Positions 14,195 to 22,656 of a stretch of 64,000 bases of DNA are shown here, piece after piece. This DNA is from CAZGKW01 sp964526295 (GTDB lineage Bacteria > Planctomycetota > Phycisphaerae > FEN-1346), in contig CAZGKW010000017.1 in assembly GCA_964526295.1 (NCBI GenBank), positions 1 through 64,000 of the forward strand, read 5' to 3'. The notes beneath the pieces were generated by a model. The model searched no databases. It worked only from the letters and a program-made list of their open reading frames with translations, and was not told where the DNA came from. A program made the translations under genes and the position numbers. Each line of letters starts with the position of its first letter. Position 1 is the first letter of the stretch.

Positions 14195-16502
14195 ATTTTT
14201 TTCGTCCCATTTTCTGCTTCAGCGCGGCGACCCGCTCCCGCACGGCCTTCCGCTGCTCGTCGCTCAGCTTCCGCGACGGCTCCGGCATCAGGGCGTCCAG
14301 CTCCAGGACCCGCTCGTATGCCGCCAGGGCCGCGGCGCCCGCTTCCAGGCGGTCGAGGACGTCGGCCAGCTCCAGGGCGGTCGGCAGGTGGGTCGGGTAG
14401 AGGGCCAGGGCCCGCTCCAGGTGGGCCCGGGCGGCCCCCAGGGCCCCCGGATCGTCCTGGGCCCCCGGCATGGCCAATCGGCACTGGGCCAGCAGCACCA
14501 AGGCCGGGCGGAACCTGGGATGACGCCCAAGGACCTCCCGGTAGGCCTCGACGGCGGGCTCGAAGGCCATGCCGACCTGGGGCGCGGGGGCCCCGCGGGC
14601 CGCCGCCTCGAGGGCCGCGGCGTGCCACATCCGGCCCCGCTCAAGCGGCGGCTCCCATGCCAGGGGGAGGACCTGCCCGGCCCGGCGGAGGAGCTCGTCG
14701 CTCTCGCCGGGGCCGGCCCGGCGTCGGGCCTCGGCCAGGAGGGCCCGTGCCTGCCCCACGGGAACCAGGAGAAGATGGGCATAGGCGAAGACGGCCGCCA
14801 TCGCCAGGAGCATGAGGGCGAAGCGGACCGGCAGACCGATCGCTCGTCCCGTCTCGACCGAGCCGGCGGCCCCGTCGTCATCGGAATCCGGCCCCGCCTC
14901 GGCGACGCGAGGGCGACCGCGGCCGGGCCTGAGACTCGCCGCCACGACGACCATCAGGGCCCACGCCGTGGCCGGGACGAGGAAGGCCGTCCCGATGAGG
15001 CCCTGAACGAGAAACGCGACGACCGCCGCGACCGCCGCCCCGCGGAGCGACCGCAGCGGCCGACCCGCCAGGGCCAGGCGTTTCGGGTCTTCCGCCGCCG
15101 CCGCCCCAAACACCAGCACCGCGCTGCCGAAGAACATCGCCGCCACCGGGGGCTCGATCAGGGCGTACTGGCGGATATAGAGGTAGGCCAGGGCCGATCC
15201 TGCCGGCACAAGGACGGCGATAAGCCAGTAACCCAGCGACTCCGGGTGCCCCGCGTCCGGCCGCCCCCGCGAAGAAGCGCGCTCCGCAGAAAAGACACTA
15301 AGTGTCTTTTTCGAGGTCGACCAGGGCCCCGCGGCGAACGCGACCAGGCCCACCGTCGCCGCCAGGCCCGCCAGGCCGAGCTGGCTCCACACGCTCAGCC
15401 ACAGGTTGTGCGGGTCGGCGACCTCCTCGGGGGCGGTGGCCAGCTTGTGCTCCAGGTAATGGTGGCCGAAGTTCTCCAGGCCGACGCCCGCCAGGCCGTG
15501 CCCGGCGAGGATGGGCCACGTCCCCCGCCAGTAATCCAGCCGGTACCGGAGGGTCAGAAGGGCCCCCTCGACCGCCGGGTGGTCCACCTGCGTCGCTGCG
15601 GCCAGGGCCACCGCCCCCACGACCAGCGGCAGGAGCCAGAGGACGATCCGCAGCCGGCGGCGCCTCACGCACCAGCCGACGGCCAGCAGGTATCCGCCGA
15701 CCAGGAGCGCCCCCAGCCCCCCCCGGCTCTGGGTCAGCCAGAGTGCCCACGCCATCGCGGCGCCGATGCCCAGCACGCCGACGGCGAAGAGCTTCGCCCA
15801 GCCGGCCGCCTCGGCCCACTTTTCCCGGACGAAGCCGGCGGCGACGAGGAGGGCCATCACCAGCAGGGCCGCCAGGACATTGGGATGGCCCATGGCGGCC
15901 TGGACGCCCCCCTCGAACCGGTCGACGAAGAGCTTCTCCTGCCAGGAGCCGGGCTGGATGCCGTGGCGGGCCAGGACCTCCTCCCGATGGGCCTGGAAGT
16001 AGTCCCACGTCTCGGGCAGACCGAAACGGGCCTGGTGCACCGCGACGGCGGCGCTGAAGCAGGCGGTCGCGACGAGCGTCGCCAGGAGGAGCCGCCGCTC
16101 GGCGTCGGTGCGGATCGCCTGGACGAGGGCCCACGCCGCGGCCCAAAGCCCTGAGAGCTGGGCCGCCCGCACCAGGGCCGACGACTGGTTCGACGCGACG
16201 GCCGTCGAGATGATGCAGCCGACCAGGAACAGGCCGACCGGCAGGGTCAACCAGGGGTGCGGGATGCGAATCCGCCCCGCCGCCACCCACGAGGCCGCCA
16301 GCAGGACCGGCATGAGCCAGAAGGCGAGGCCTGAGACGACCGTCTCGACGGGTCCCGGCCCGTCGAGCGCCCCGAGGAACGTCGCGCTGCTGGTGAACCG
16401 GGGCAGGACGAGCAGCAGCGCCGCCCCGAGGGCGATGACCCCGCGGCGGAGGAGTTCCGAGCCCCGCTCCCCGCCGCCAGAGGTGTCTGTCGCGTCGCTC
16501 AC
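14193..16502 (-). CDS. O-antigen-ligase-like polymerase/ligase with C-terminal TPR region
   Basis: The 769-residue protein has about a dozen hydrophobic segments up to about residue 510, a soluble loop (LPETWDYFQAHREEVLARHGIQ), and the WLTQSRGGLGALLVGGYLL segment typical of the Wzy_C/O-antigen ligase family, whose members join lipid-linked glycans in the periplasm. The last 200 residues form TPR-like helices. The GTG at 16502 overlaps the stop of the WecA-like gene in the arrangement GTGA, so the two are translationally coupled. Near residue 400 a palindromic repeat is inserted in frame and encodes KKTLSVFS, followed by a short polar stretch. The stop lies inside another repeat. Exact substrate unknown. 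Confidence 0.8.
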   Translation of the reverse strand: MSDATDTSGGGERGSELLRRGVIALGAALLLVLPRFTSSATFLGALDGPGPVETVVSGLAFWLMPVLLAASWVAAGRIRIPHPWLTLPVGLFLVGCIISTAVASNQSSALVRAAQLSGLWAAAWALVQAIRTDAERRLLLATLVATACFSAAVAVHQARFGLPETWDYFQAHREEVLARHGIQPGSWQEKLFVDRFEGGVQAAMGHPNVLAALLVMALLVAAGFVREKWAEAAGWAKLFAVGVLGIGAAMAWALWLTQSRGGLGALLVGGYLLAVGWCVRRRRLRIVLWLLPLVVGAVALAAATQVDHPAVEGALLTLRYRLDYWRGTWPILAGHGLAGVGLENFGHHYLEHKLATAPEEVADPHNLWLSVWSQLGLAGLAATVGLVAFAAGPWSTSKKTLSVFSAERASSRGRPDAGHPESLGYWLIAVLVPAGSALAYLYIRQYALIEPPVAAMFFGSAVLVFGAAAAEDPKRLALAGRPLRSLRGAAVAAVVAFLVQGLIGTAFLVPATAWALMVVVAASLRPGRGRPRVAEAGPDSDDDGAAGSVETGRAIGLPVRFALMLLAMAAVFAYAHLLLVPVGQARALLAEARRRAGPGESDELLRRAGQVLPLAWEPPLERGRMWHAAALEAAARGAPAPQVGMAFEPAVEAYREVLGRHPRFRPALVLLAQCRLAMPGAQDDPGALGAARAHLERALALYPTHLPTALELADVLDRLEAGAAALAAYERVLELDALMPEPSRKLSDEQRKAVRERVAALKQKMGRKK
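15289..15311. repeat. 21-base palindrome inside the O-antigen-ligase-like gene
   Basis: Arms AAAAGACACT and AGTGTCTTTT flank a single central base at 15290-15310. It is read through in frame and gives the peptide KKTLSVFS. The flanks (CGAAAAA on one side, TTTTCTGC on the other, in one orientation) match the copy at 38244, so the shared unit is about 28 bases and longer than the palindrome. Single copy here, unlike the pairs at 38 and 41 kb. Confidence 0.85.
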
Positions 16503-17611
16503 AGGCCGGCCTCCCGCACTTTCCGGTACGAGGCCCGAACCAGCAGAAAGAGGAGGAGTGCCCACACCAGGCCCAGGACCGCAGCAAGCAGGGCCAGCCG
16601 CCCGCCGGAATAGGGCCACAGGGAGAATGCCCCCGCCATCGCCGACGCCAGGAACGCCGTCGCCACGAGACCGCCCCGCGTCCACCCGCGAGCCAGCAGC
16701 CGGTGCCCCAGGTGGCTCGTCGCATCGCCCGCCAGCGGACTGCGGCCGGCCCGAAGGCGAACGATCGTCACCCAGGCGGCGTCGAGCAGCGGCACCGCCA
16801 CCAGCAGCAGCGGTGAGACGACGACCCACCGCGGCGTGCCCTGGTCGGGGAAGTAGTACCGGGCGACCAGCGTCAGCGAGGCGAGCAGGTAGCCGACAAG
16901 GTGGCTGCCCGCATCGCCCATGAAAAGCTTCGCGGGGGGAAAGTTCCACACCAGGAACCCCGCGAGCGTCCCGGCGGCCACCAGGGCGATGCCCGGCACG
17001 AACACGGCGCCCATCAGCAGTTGCCCGACGGCCAGGAAGAGGAACATCGCCGCGCCCGACGCCGCCGCCATCCCGTCGGCGTGGTCGAACAGGTTGTAGG
17101 CGTTGACGAGGAGGAGGACCCAGAGGACGCTCGCCAGCTCCGGCACACCCGGCCAGGGCATCCAGGCCGTCGCCTTGACGCCGAAACCCAGGACCACCAC
17201 GGCGGCGCTGGCGGACTGGAGGAGAAGTTTCGTCCAGGGCCGCAGGTCGAAGCGGTCGTCCAGCAGCCCCACGACGAAGAACAGCAGCGCCCCCATGCCG
17301 AGTCGGACCGGCAGCGAGACGCCGCCCCGGTGCCAGAGGGCGTCGAGGAGCAGGTACGGCGGGGCGGGGTCGACCGGCGTCGGCGCCCCGATCGGGACGT
17401 TCACCGACCCCCACCAGGCCAGGACGAGACCGAGGGCGACCGGGACGGCCATCGCCAGACCGCCGCCGAGCGGCGTCGGCTCGGTGTGGGCCCGGTCGGG
17501 CCGGACCCCCGCCACGAGGCCCGTCCTCAGGGCGAGCCGGCGAGCCGGCGGCGTGAGCGCCGCCGTCAGCAGCAGCGCCCCGAAGAAGCCGGCCAGGAGG
17601 AAGTAGGCCAT
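16499..17611 (-). CDS. WecA/MraY-family polyprenyl-phosphate glycosyl-1-phosphate transferase
   Basis: The enzyme transfers a sugar-1-phosphate from a UDP-sugar to undecaprenyl phosphate in the inner membrane, the first step of a surface glycan. The 370-residue protein has about ten membrane segments and the family motifs VGLLDDRFDL (metal-binding Asp pair), NAYNLFDHADGMAA, and FPPAKLFMGDAGSHLVGY, plus HLGHRLLARGWTR near the end, which fits the WecA/TagO side of the family better than MraY. The ATG at 17611 is chosen from the hydrophobic start AYFLLAGFFG; its ribosome site is weak. It overlaps the O-antigen-ligase-like gene by the GTGA arrangement, so the pair probably makes one glycan. Confidence 0.88.
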   Translation of the reverse strand: MAYFLLAGFFGALLLTAALTPPARRLALRTGLVAGVRPDRAHTEPTPLGGGLAMAVPVALGLVLAWWGSVNVPIGAPTPVDPAPPYLLLDALWHRGGVSLPVRLGMGALLFFVVGLLDDRFDLRPWTKLLLQSASAAVVVLGFGVKATAWMPWPGVPELASVLWVLLLVNAYNLFDHADGMAAASGAAMFLFLAVGQLLMGAVFVPGIALVAAGTLAGFLVWNFPPAKLFMGDAGSHLVGYLLASLTLVARYYFPDQGTPRWVVVSPLLLVAVPLLDAAWVTIVRLRAGRSPLAGDATSHLGHRLLARGWTRGGLVATAFLASAMAGAFSLWPYSGGRLALLAAVLGLVWALLLFLLVRASYRKVREAGL

Positions 17612-17672
17612 ACGTTCACCCGTCGTACGCCACAGGCCCCGCCGAATCCGACCCGACGCGCCCCCTCGCTCC

Positions 17673-17700
17673 ACCCCTCTCCCGCGAGGGGAGAGGGAGG
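17673..17700. repeat. CCCTCTCCC-type intergenic palindrome
   Basis: CCCCTCTCCC and GGGGAGAGGG face each other across GCGA, a near-perfect hairpin between the DUF4416 gene and the WecA-like gene. It belongs to the dispersed intergenic family also seen at 28654 and elsewhere. Confidence 0.6.
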
Positions 17701-17714
17701 TCCTGACACACGCC

Positions 17715-18260
17715 TCAGGCCTTGAGCTGTTCGGTCAGGCGGTCGCGGACACGCCGGAAGAACTCCCGGTACTCCGGCGTGCGGTAGTCCGGATAGGTCC
17801 ACTGGAGCTCGGCCCAGTGGCCGCCGCGGAACTGGAGGGTCACCTCGCCCCAGATGCCTTGGCCCAGATACAGCCGGTGGGCGTAGTCCTTGGTGCTCGC
17901 CAGGACGAGCTTCGACGGGGCGACGTAGCCGGGGTCCAGGTTGACCGGCCGGGCGACGGGCCACTCGCCCCGCTCGGCCATGGCCGCCTCGATGCGGTTC
18001 GACAGCCGCTTGGCCCCGGCCAGCGCCTCGGGCGAGACGAGCCGCTCGAACGAGCAGAAGTACCGGACCAGCGGGTGCCCCATCTCGTCGCGGTAATACT
18101 CGGTGAACTCGTGAGCGAAGAGGTCACTCCGAAGGTCGACCGGCCCGAGGGCGTCGGCCAGCCGGCCTTCGGCCTCGGCGAACGCCCCGGGATAGGCCGA
18201 CAGCATCCCGGCGAAAAGCTTGACGGGCTCGGGCTCGCGGACGTGACCCATGGCGGCCAT
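17715..18260 (-). CDS. DUF4416 family protein
   Basis: The 181-residue protein contains REPEPVKLFAGML near the start, DLFAHEFTEYYRDEMG, FERLVSPEALAGAKRLSNRIE, LDPGYVAPSKLVLASTKDYAHRLYLG and FRGGHWAELQWTYPDYRTPEY. These are the conserved blocks of DUF4416, common in planctomycetes and some other anaerobes and of unknown function. The ATG at 18260 has GGAAGA nine bases upstream; an ATG three codons later (18251) gives the start MGHVREP seen in the family and may be the real one. It is divergent from the gene at 18421 across 160 bases. Confidence 0.85.
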   Translation of the reverse strand: MAAMGHVREPEPVKLFAGMLSAYPGAFAEAEGRLADALGPVDLRSDLFAHEFTEYYRDEMGHPLVRYFCSFERLVSPEALAGAKRLSNRIEAAMAERGEWPVARPVNLDPGYVAPSKLVLASTKDYAHRLYLGQGIWGEVTLQFRGGHWAELQWTYPDYRTPEYREFFRRVRDRLTEQLKA

Positions 18261-18420
18261 GGTATCCGCGTCTTCCCGGGCCCGCCACAGCATTTCCGAC
18301 GCCGGGGCCCAACCGGGCTGATGCATAACATTGGCCCATGCCGATTCGTAGAGAGATCTGGCTTGACGCGGCGCGTCGGCTAGAATATCCGGAGCGGCCA
18401 GGAACGCGCAAGGACACCCC

Positions 18421-18876
18421 ATGCCGACGGAGACCCGGTCACGGTGGATTCAGCTCGACTGTTCGGACGAGGGCAGCCGCGTCGTGGTGACACCCGAGAA
18501 CCAGGACCGATTCGTGCTGAGCGTGCGGGACGCGGCAGAGGCCTGCCGCGCGGCCAGGGCAGTCGATTCCTTCGTCGCGCAGTTCAATGCCCTGCTCCAG
18601 CGCCTGGCCCGATGGCTCCGCGACCATCCGGACGCCTGTCGGAAGGCGTTTGTCACGGTCCGGGATGCGGGCCTCCTGTTCGTGATCGTCGGTCCTGCCG
18701 CCCGGCACGAGGCCGAGGTCGAAGAGGCGCTGACCGACCTCGACCTGGAGGTCGCACGCGATCCGTCCCTGGACAAGATGGACCTTAACGTGATGGCGCT
18801 GCCCCTGAGCGGCGAGGCCGCCTACGAGTCGTTCCTCCACCCCGAGCACCCCTGGGTGTTCAAGGATGGCAACTGA
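18421..18876 (+). CDS. Unknown protein encoded with a HEPN-like gene
   Basis: The 151-residue product starts MPTETRSRWIQLDCSDEGS and has no motif I recognise. It has a helical middle (AVDSFVAQFNALLQRLARWLRDHP) and a mixed C-terminal half with an AFVTVRDAGLLFVIVG strand pair, so it looks like a compact soluble protein. Its last codons overlap the start of the HEPN-like frame at 18866 by 11 bases, so the two genes are translated together. Such pairs are often toxin-antitoxin or regulatory modules, but the partner is not a nucleotidyltransferase, so the classic HEPN-MNT type is not indicated. Function unknown. Confidence 0.65.
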   Translation: MPTETRSRWIQLDCSDEGSRVVVTPENQDRFVLSVRDAAEACRAARAVDSFVAQFNALLQRLARWLRDHPDACRKAFVTVRDAGLLFVIVGPAARHEAEVEEALTDLDLEVARDPSLDKMDLNVMALPLSGEAAYESFLHPEHPWVFKDGN

Positions 18877-19317
18877 GGCCGCCCACGTCCGTCTCGCCTG
18901 CCGCAACCAGGCCGCCATCGACCATCTTCTCGCAGACCGCGACGCCTTCGCCGAATGGATCGCCACCGTCGCGTTCTACAAGGCGCTCCACCTCGTGGAG
19001 GCGGTCTTCGCGAACAATCCGGACGTTCGCCACAGCACGAGCCACGACCGGCGAGCGGCCGCCTTGAAGCGCGACCGCCGCTACGAGCACATCTGGCCGA
19101 ACTATCGCCCCTGTGGGCCATCTCCATGGTGGCCCGGCACCTCCAGGACACCGGCGGCGGCCGCACGTTCAACCGCTTCACGGACTACCTCTCGCCAGAG
19201 GCGGTCGACGAGCGGGTCCTGAGGCACCATCTCCGGCAGGTGGAGAGGTCGGCCCAGCGGTTCCTGTTTCCGGCGGCGGTCAAGCAACTCCGCGACGCCG
19301 GGCACGGGCCGTGACGT
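18866..19317 (+). pseudogene. HEPN-like domain protein, frameshifted
   Basis: The frame from the ATG at 18866 reads AIDHLLADRDAFAEWIATVAFYKALHLVEAVFANNPDVRHSTSHDRR, the pattern of HEPN-type helical proteins (FY-ALHLVE followed by a H-S-H-R loop). At about 19105 the sense passes from EHIWPNYRP in this frame to LWAISMVARHLQDTGGGRTFNRFTDYL in the frame shifted by one base, which runs to a TGA near 19314. One missing base in the run of C after TATCG would restore a protein of about 150 residues. HEPN proteins are frequently RNases or toxins in defence or toxin-antitoxin systems. Either a real inactivation or an assembly error at a homopolymer. Confidence 0.65.
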
Positions 19318-19400
19318 TGAGCGCGGGCGGGCCGTCGCCTCAAACCAGCCACCTCAGCCGTGCCACGCAAAAGCGGGCGGGAAGACCGGCCTGGGCGGCG

Positions 19401-19620
19401 TCAGCCCGTCACCGGCCTCAGGCGATAGGGGCGTGCGGCTTTCGTGGCGGCGGCGAGGTCGCGCCGGCCCGCAGGGCCTCGCGCGGACGGCGTCCGGTTT
19501 GCGGGCGTCCTCCAGCGACAGGCAGGGGGCCGACCCTTGGTCGGAATCAACGGGCCGGACCTCGACCGCGGCCACGTACTCGCCTTCCTGGACGAGCCGG
19601 GTCCGTCGGCGGGTCGTCAC
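19401..19620 (-). pseudogene. Decayed antitoxin-like gene
   Basis: From a GTG at 19620 the frame reads RTRLVQEGEYVAAVEV, then SLEDARKPDAVR, the pattern of small antitoxin-like proteins of about 70 residues (LVQEGEYVAEV ... YLSLEDARKLDEVR-ALRRGDLAAA). After DAVR the expected ALRAG appears in a second frame, and the final DLAAATKAARPYRLRPVTG with a TGA at 19401 in a third. At least two small indels are needed to explain this, so the gene is dead. The usual partner of such proteins is a small toxin; none is visible here. Confidence 0.55.
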
Positions 19621-19674
19621 GTCTTCCTTTGCAGGAAGTCGTCCGTCCGCTGCTCGGGATCGGGCCGAGAGGTC

Positions 19675-20475
19675 TCAGCCGTCCGAGTCCGGCCTGACCG
19701 CCGGCGGGTCGCCCCGGACGACCGGCACGACGCGAATCGAATCGACACGTGTGCACGCGTCCAGGTCCGCCTCCAGGCCCAGCGTCACGAGGAACGAGCC
19801 GCCCCAGGTCTGGCGGAAGAGGTCCCCGAGCCGGTCCCTCGCCCCCTGCCACGCCGCCAGGGCCAGGAGGCCCGAGTCCTCCAGCTCGAACCGTTCGCCC
19901 CCCGGCTCCTCGGCCATGGCCTCGATGATGGCCCCGGCCACCAGGGCGTCCTCGCACGAGACGGTCCCCACGGTGCCGGCCTGGACGATCGCGACCCGCC
20001 GCCCCCGCTTGATGAGGGCCCGGGCGACGGCCCGGCGGTTCGGAAGCGCCGCCACGAGGACCTCCTCGGCCCGGCGGGCCGCCAGGATCGCCCCCGTCCC
20101 GTTCGTCGTCGTCAAGAGGAGGGCCCGCCCGCCCACCAGGGCCGGCGTCATCACCGAGGGGCTGTTGTTGAGGTCCAGCCCGTCGATCCGCACGCCTTGG
20201 CGTTCGCCGGCCGTCACGACCGACCCGTTCGACCGGCGGGCCTTCTCCGCCAGGACCTCGTCGCGGGTCTTGAACGGGACGACCTCGGTGGCCCCGGCCG
20301 CCAGGGCCGAGACGATCGTCGTCGTCGCGCGGATGGCGTCGATGACGACCGCGGTGGTGCCTTCGAGACGGGCCCCGTTCATGGCCGCCGGCTCGCACAC
20401 GACGCCGACGCTCGGCTGGGGAATGATCTCGTAGGGGTCGATCACGTGAAGGTCCGGACGAAGAGAGGTCGTCAT
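19675..20475 (-). CDS. comB: 2-phosphosulfolactate phosphatase-family protein
   Basis: ComB removes phosphate from 2-phosphosulfolactate, a step of coenzyme M synthesis in methanogens; bacterial homologues are common and may handle other phosphosugar acids. The 266-residue protein has the family blocks AVVIDAIRATTTIVSALAAGA, GERQG, GLDLNNSP and TTTNGTGAILAA, and a mid-region GTVSCEDALVAGAIIEA. The ATG at 20475 overlaps the macrodomain stop (ATGA), so the two are one transcription unit. Nothing else of coenzyme M synthesis is seen, so the physiological substrate is open. The family call is firm. Confidence 0.9.
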   Translation of the reverse strand: MTTSLRPDLHVIDPYEIIPQPSVGVVCEPAAMNGARLEGTTAVVIDAIRATTTIVSALAAGATEVVPFKTRDEVLAEKARRSNGSVVTAGERQGVRIDGLDLNNSPSVMTPALVGGRALLLTTTNGTGAILAARRAEEVLVAALPNRRAVARALIKRGRRVAIVQAGTVGTVSCEDALVAGAIIEAMAEEPGGERFELEDSGLLALAAWQGARDRLGDLFRQTWGGSFLVTLGLEADLDACTRVDSIRVVPVVRGDPPAVRPDSDG

Positions 20476-20999
20476 TCGCCCTCACTTCCAAGTGTCTCAT
20501 AAACCTCCATGAACGTCTCGTACGCCGGCCGGTCGTAGAGCACGAACCGCACCTCCCGCAGGCTCGTCTCGCACGAGAGGTGCGCCACCGCCTCCTCCAG
20601 CATGACCTCGGCGCGGCGCCCCATGGGGAACCCGGCGATGCCCGTTCCGACCGCGGGGAACGCGACCGTCTCGAGGCCCTTCTCCTTCGCCCGCCGGAGG
20701 CTGGCCCGCGTCGAGGAGCGGAGGGCCTCCTCGGTGGTCCGGCCGCCGAGCCGCATGCTCGCCGCATGGATGACGTGCCGGGCCTTGAGGTCGCCGCCGC
20801 CGGTGATGGCCGCCTCGCCGACGTCGATGGGGCCGACGCGGCTACATGCCGCCTGGATGGCGGGCCCGCCCTTTCGTCGGATGGCCCCCGCCACGCCGCC
20901 GCCGAGCTGGAGTCGCGAGTTGGCGGCATTGACGATGGCGTCGGCGTCCTGCTCCGTCAGGTCGCCCTGGCCGATGGTGATGCGGTCCTTCGCGGACAT
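20472..20999 (-). CDS. Macrodomain (ADP-ribose-binding) protein
   Basis: The 175-residue protein is a single macrodomain of the MacroD/YmdB type: ADAIVNAANSRLQLGGGVAGAIRRKGG carries the ADP-ribose-binding NAAN and GGGVAGAI segments, and VAFPAVGTGIAGFP the distal-ribose/diphosphate loop. Such proteins remove ADP-ribose from proteins or hydrolyse O-acetyl-ADP-ribose. The ATG at 20999 follows a GGGGGG run; the frame upstream is open but unlike the family. It is upstream of comB with a 4-base overlap. Confidence 0.93.
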   Translation of the reverse strand: MSAKDRITIGQGDLTEQDADAIVNAANSRLQLGGGVAGAIRRKGGPAIQAACSRVGPIDVGEAAITGGGDLKARHVIHAASMRLGGRTTEEALRSSTRASLRRAKEKGLETVAFPAVGTGIAGFPMGRRAEVMLEEAVAHLSCETSLREVRFVLYDRPAYETFMEVYETLGSEGE

Positions 21000-21182
21000 C
21001 GCGGGCCCCCCTGTTTCTCGACTTGGCCGACCGGCGCGGCCCCCCAGTATACGCGCCCGCGGCATGAGGAGTCCGCAAAAATCCTGTTATCGCGACGGGG
21101 GCGTCGAACGAAAAGGGGCCTGCCGAGCGGCCCGCCCCGTTCGTAGAATACCGTGACCGCTGCCGGAAGGAGCGTCCGACCC

Positions 21183-22142
21183 ATGGCGAGCCCCGTCCTC
21201 TCGCGTGCCGTTGCGTCGCTCTTGGCGGCGGCCTTGGCGACGTGCAGCGCACCGGCCCCGGGGGCGCCTCGAAGCGCCGCGGGCGGCGCGGACCCGGCGC
21301 CGCCTGAAACCCAGCGCCGCGCCCCTTCGGCGGCGGGACAATGGCCCGACGATCCGCCCACCGGTTTCATGAAGAAGGTCGCGCTGGAGTCCATGACCAA
21401 GCATCCTCGGGCCTTCTATCACCTGGGCGTGCCCGACGACTACACCCCCGAGAAGGCCTGGCCCCTGATGGTCCTGCTGCACGGCGGGCCCCACGCCGGG
21501 GCCGACAACCTCGTCCCGTTCTTCCGCCGTGGCCTGACGGCCAAGGGGGTCATCAACGTCTACCCCCAATGCCTGACCCCCCAGCTCCTGGCCTGGAACT
21601 ACCCCCACGAGATGGCCTACGTCCTCCGGATCATCCGCCAGGTCGGCCGGACCTACCGCGTCGACGACCGGCGAATCTACCTGGTGGGCCACTCGATGGG
21701 CGGCGGGGGCGCCTGGTGCCAGGGGGCCGTCCTCCGCGACGTCTGGGCCGGCATCGCGCCCCTGTCGGCCTGGTACGGGGCCAGCCCGCGGCCCAAGGCC
21801 GAGTGGTACAAGGGCCTGCCTATCTACATCATTCACGGAGAGAAGGACCGGCACGTCCCCGTCCAGAACGCCCACCTCGCCATGCGCGACCTGAAGCGTA
21901 TCGGCCACGCCGAACACGTCTACGTCGAGCTCGAGGGCGTCGGTCACGGCTTCTTCCACCCGTGGAAGGAGGTCGGGGCCCCCGAGATCGGGAAGCTCGT
22001 GGCGTGGCTCCTGGCACACCGTCGGCCCCGGCCGGCGAACCTGGCGGCGGCCGCCGAGTCGCTCGCCGCATGGGGGAAGCCGTTCGGCTGGTCGCCCACC
22101 GGCTCACCCGTCGGCGGCTACGAGCAAGACGAGTCGCCGTAG
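21183..22142 (+). CDS. Exported alpha/beta hydrolase (esterase-like)
   Basis: The 319-residue protein has an N-terminal signal segment (SRAVASLLAAALATCSA) and then a phospholipase/carboxylesterase-like alpha/beta hydrolase fold. The nucleophile elbow is GHSMGGGG with Ser171, the acid is probably Asp222 in HGEKDRHVP, and the His is His255 in GVGHGFF; PLMVLLHGGPHAGADN supplies the oxyanion region. It is probably a periplasmic or secreted esterase acting on carbohydrate esters or short-chain esters. GGAAGGAG lies upstream of the ATG at 21183. A TAGAAT hexamer at 21144-21149 may be part of its promoter. It is divergent from the macrodomain gene. Confidence 0.85.
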   Translation: MASPVLSRAVASLLAAALATCSAPAPGAPRSAAGGADPAPPETQRRAPSAAGQWPDDPPTGFMKKVALESMTKHPRAFYHLGVPDDYTPEKAWPLMVLLHGGPHAGADNLVPFFRRGLTAKGVINVYPQCLTPQLLAWNYPHEMAYVLRIIRQVGRTYRVDDRRIYLVGHSMGGGGAWCQGAVLRDVWAGIAPLSAWYGASPRPKAEWYKGLPIYIIHGEKDRHVPVQNAHLAMRDLKRIGHAEHVYVELEGVGHGFFHPWKEVGAPEIGKLVAWLLAHRRPRPANLAAAAESLAAWGKPFGWSPTGSPVGGYEQDESP

Positions 22143-22656
22143 GCCGTCGCGCGACCCGCTCGCACGCCCGCCGGCGCCCCCCGCTCGGCGTTTCCCCGTT
22201 TCGGCCGCGGAGCCCGAAGGGTACAATCGACGAGGCACGCCGCCGGCAAGCGGGGGGCCGATGCGTGCCGACCCCGAGGAGCCCTCCGATGAAGCTCGCC
22301 GTCCTGCTCCTGGCCGGGGCGCGAGGCGATGGATGCGCTGGCCGCCGGGCTGGTGGACGGTCTTCGCCATCGGCACGCCGAGCAGCGGGGGGCCGGCCGG
22401 CCGCCTGGTCCGGACCTGCGCCGCCGAGCCGGCCCCGTCGCTCAGGCGCCTCCTCGACGCCGGGCGGACCCAGGACCACGGCGCCCGCGAGCGGATCGAG
22501 AAGCCCCTCGCGGCCATCCCGCCGCGAGGCTGAGCGAACTCGGGTGAGCCCCGCGCCGTCGGTCTCTGTGCCGACCTCGCTTGACGGGGCGGGCCGCGGC
22601 GGGCACGGAGACCCGCCGCGCACATCCTGGCAGGACGCAACTTGTTCGAGAACATC
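22143..22656. other. 514-base gap with remnants of a decayed gene
   Basis: No intact gene is seen. At 22289 an ATG preceded by GAGGAG begins MKLAVLLLAGA, like a signal-peptide start, but it soon loses sense. MDALAAGLVDGL appears in another frame at 22329 and SLRRLLDAGRTQDHGARERIE in a third, ending with TGA at 22533. A TACAAT hexamer lies at 22222-22227. I read this as a degraded exported or HEAT-like protein gene, at low confidence. Confidence 0.35.

Noticed and set aside
16503..17414. N-terminal extension of the O-antigen-ligase-like frame
   Set aside because: The open frame continues 300 codons upstream but overlaps the WecA-like gene and is Arg/Pro-rich; the GTGA start at 16502 explains the gene.
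18363..18386. TTGACG and TAGAAT as a promoter for the gene at 18421
   Set aside because: The spacing is 12 bases, too short for a sigma-70 promoter; noted only as suggestive hexamers.
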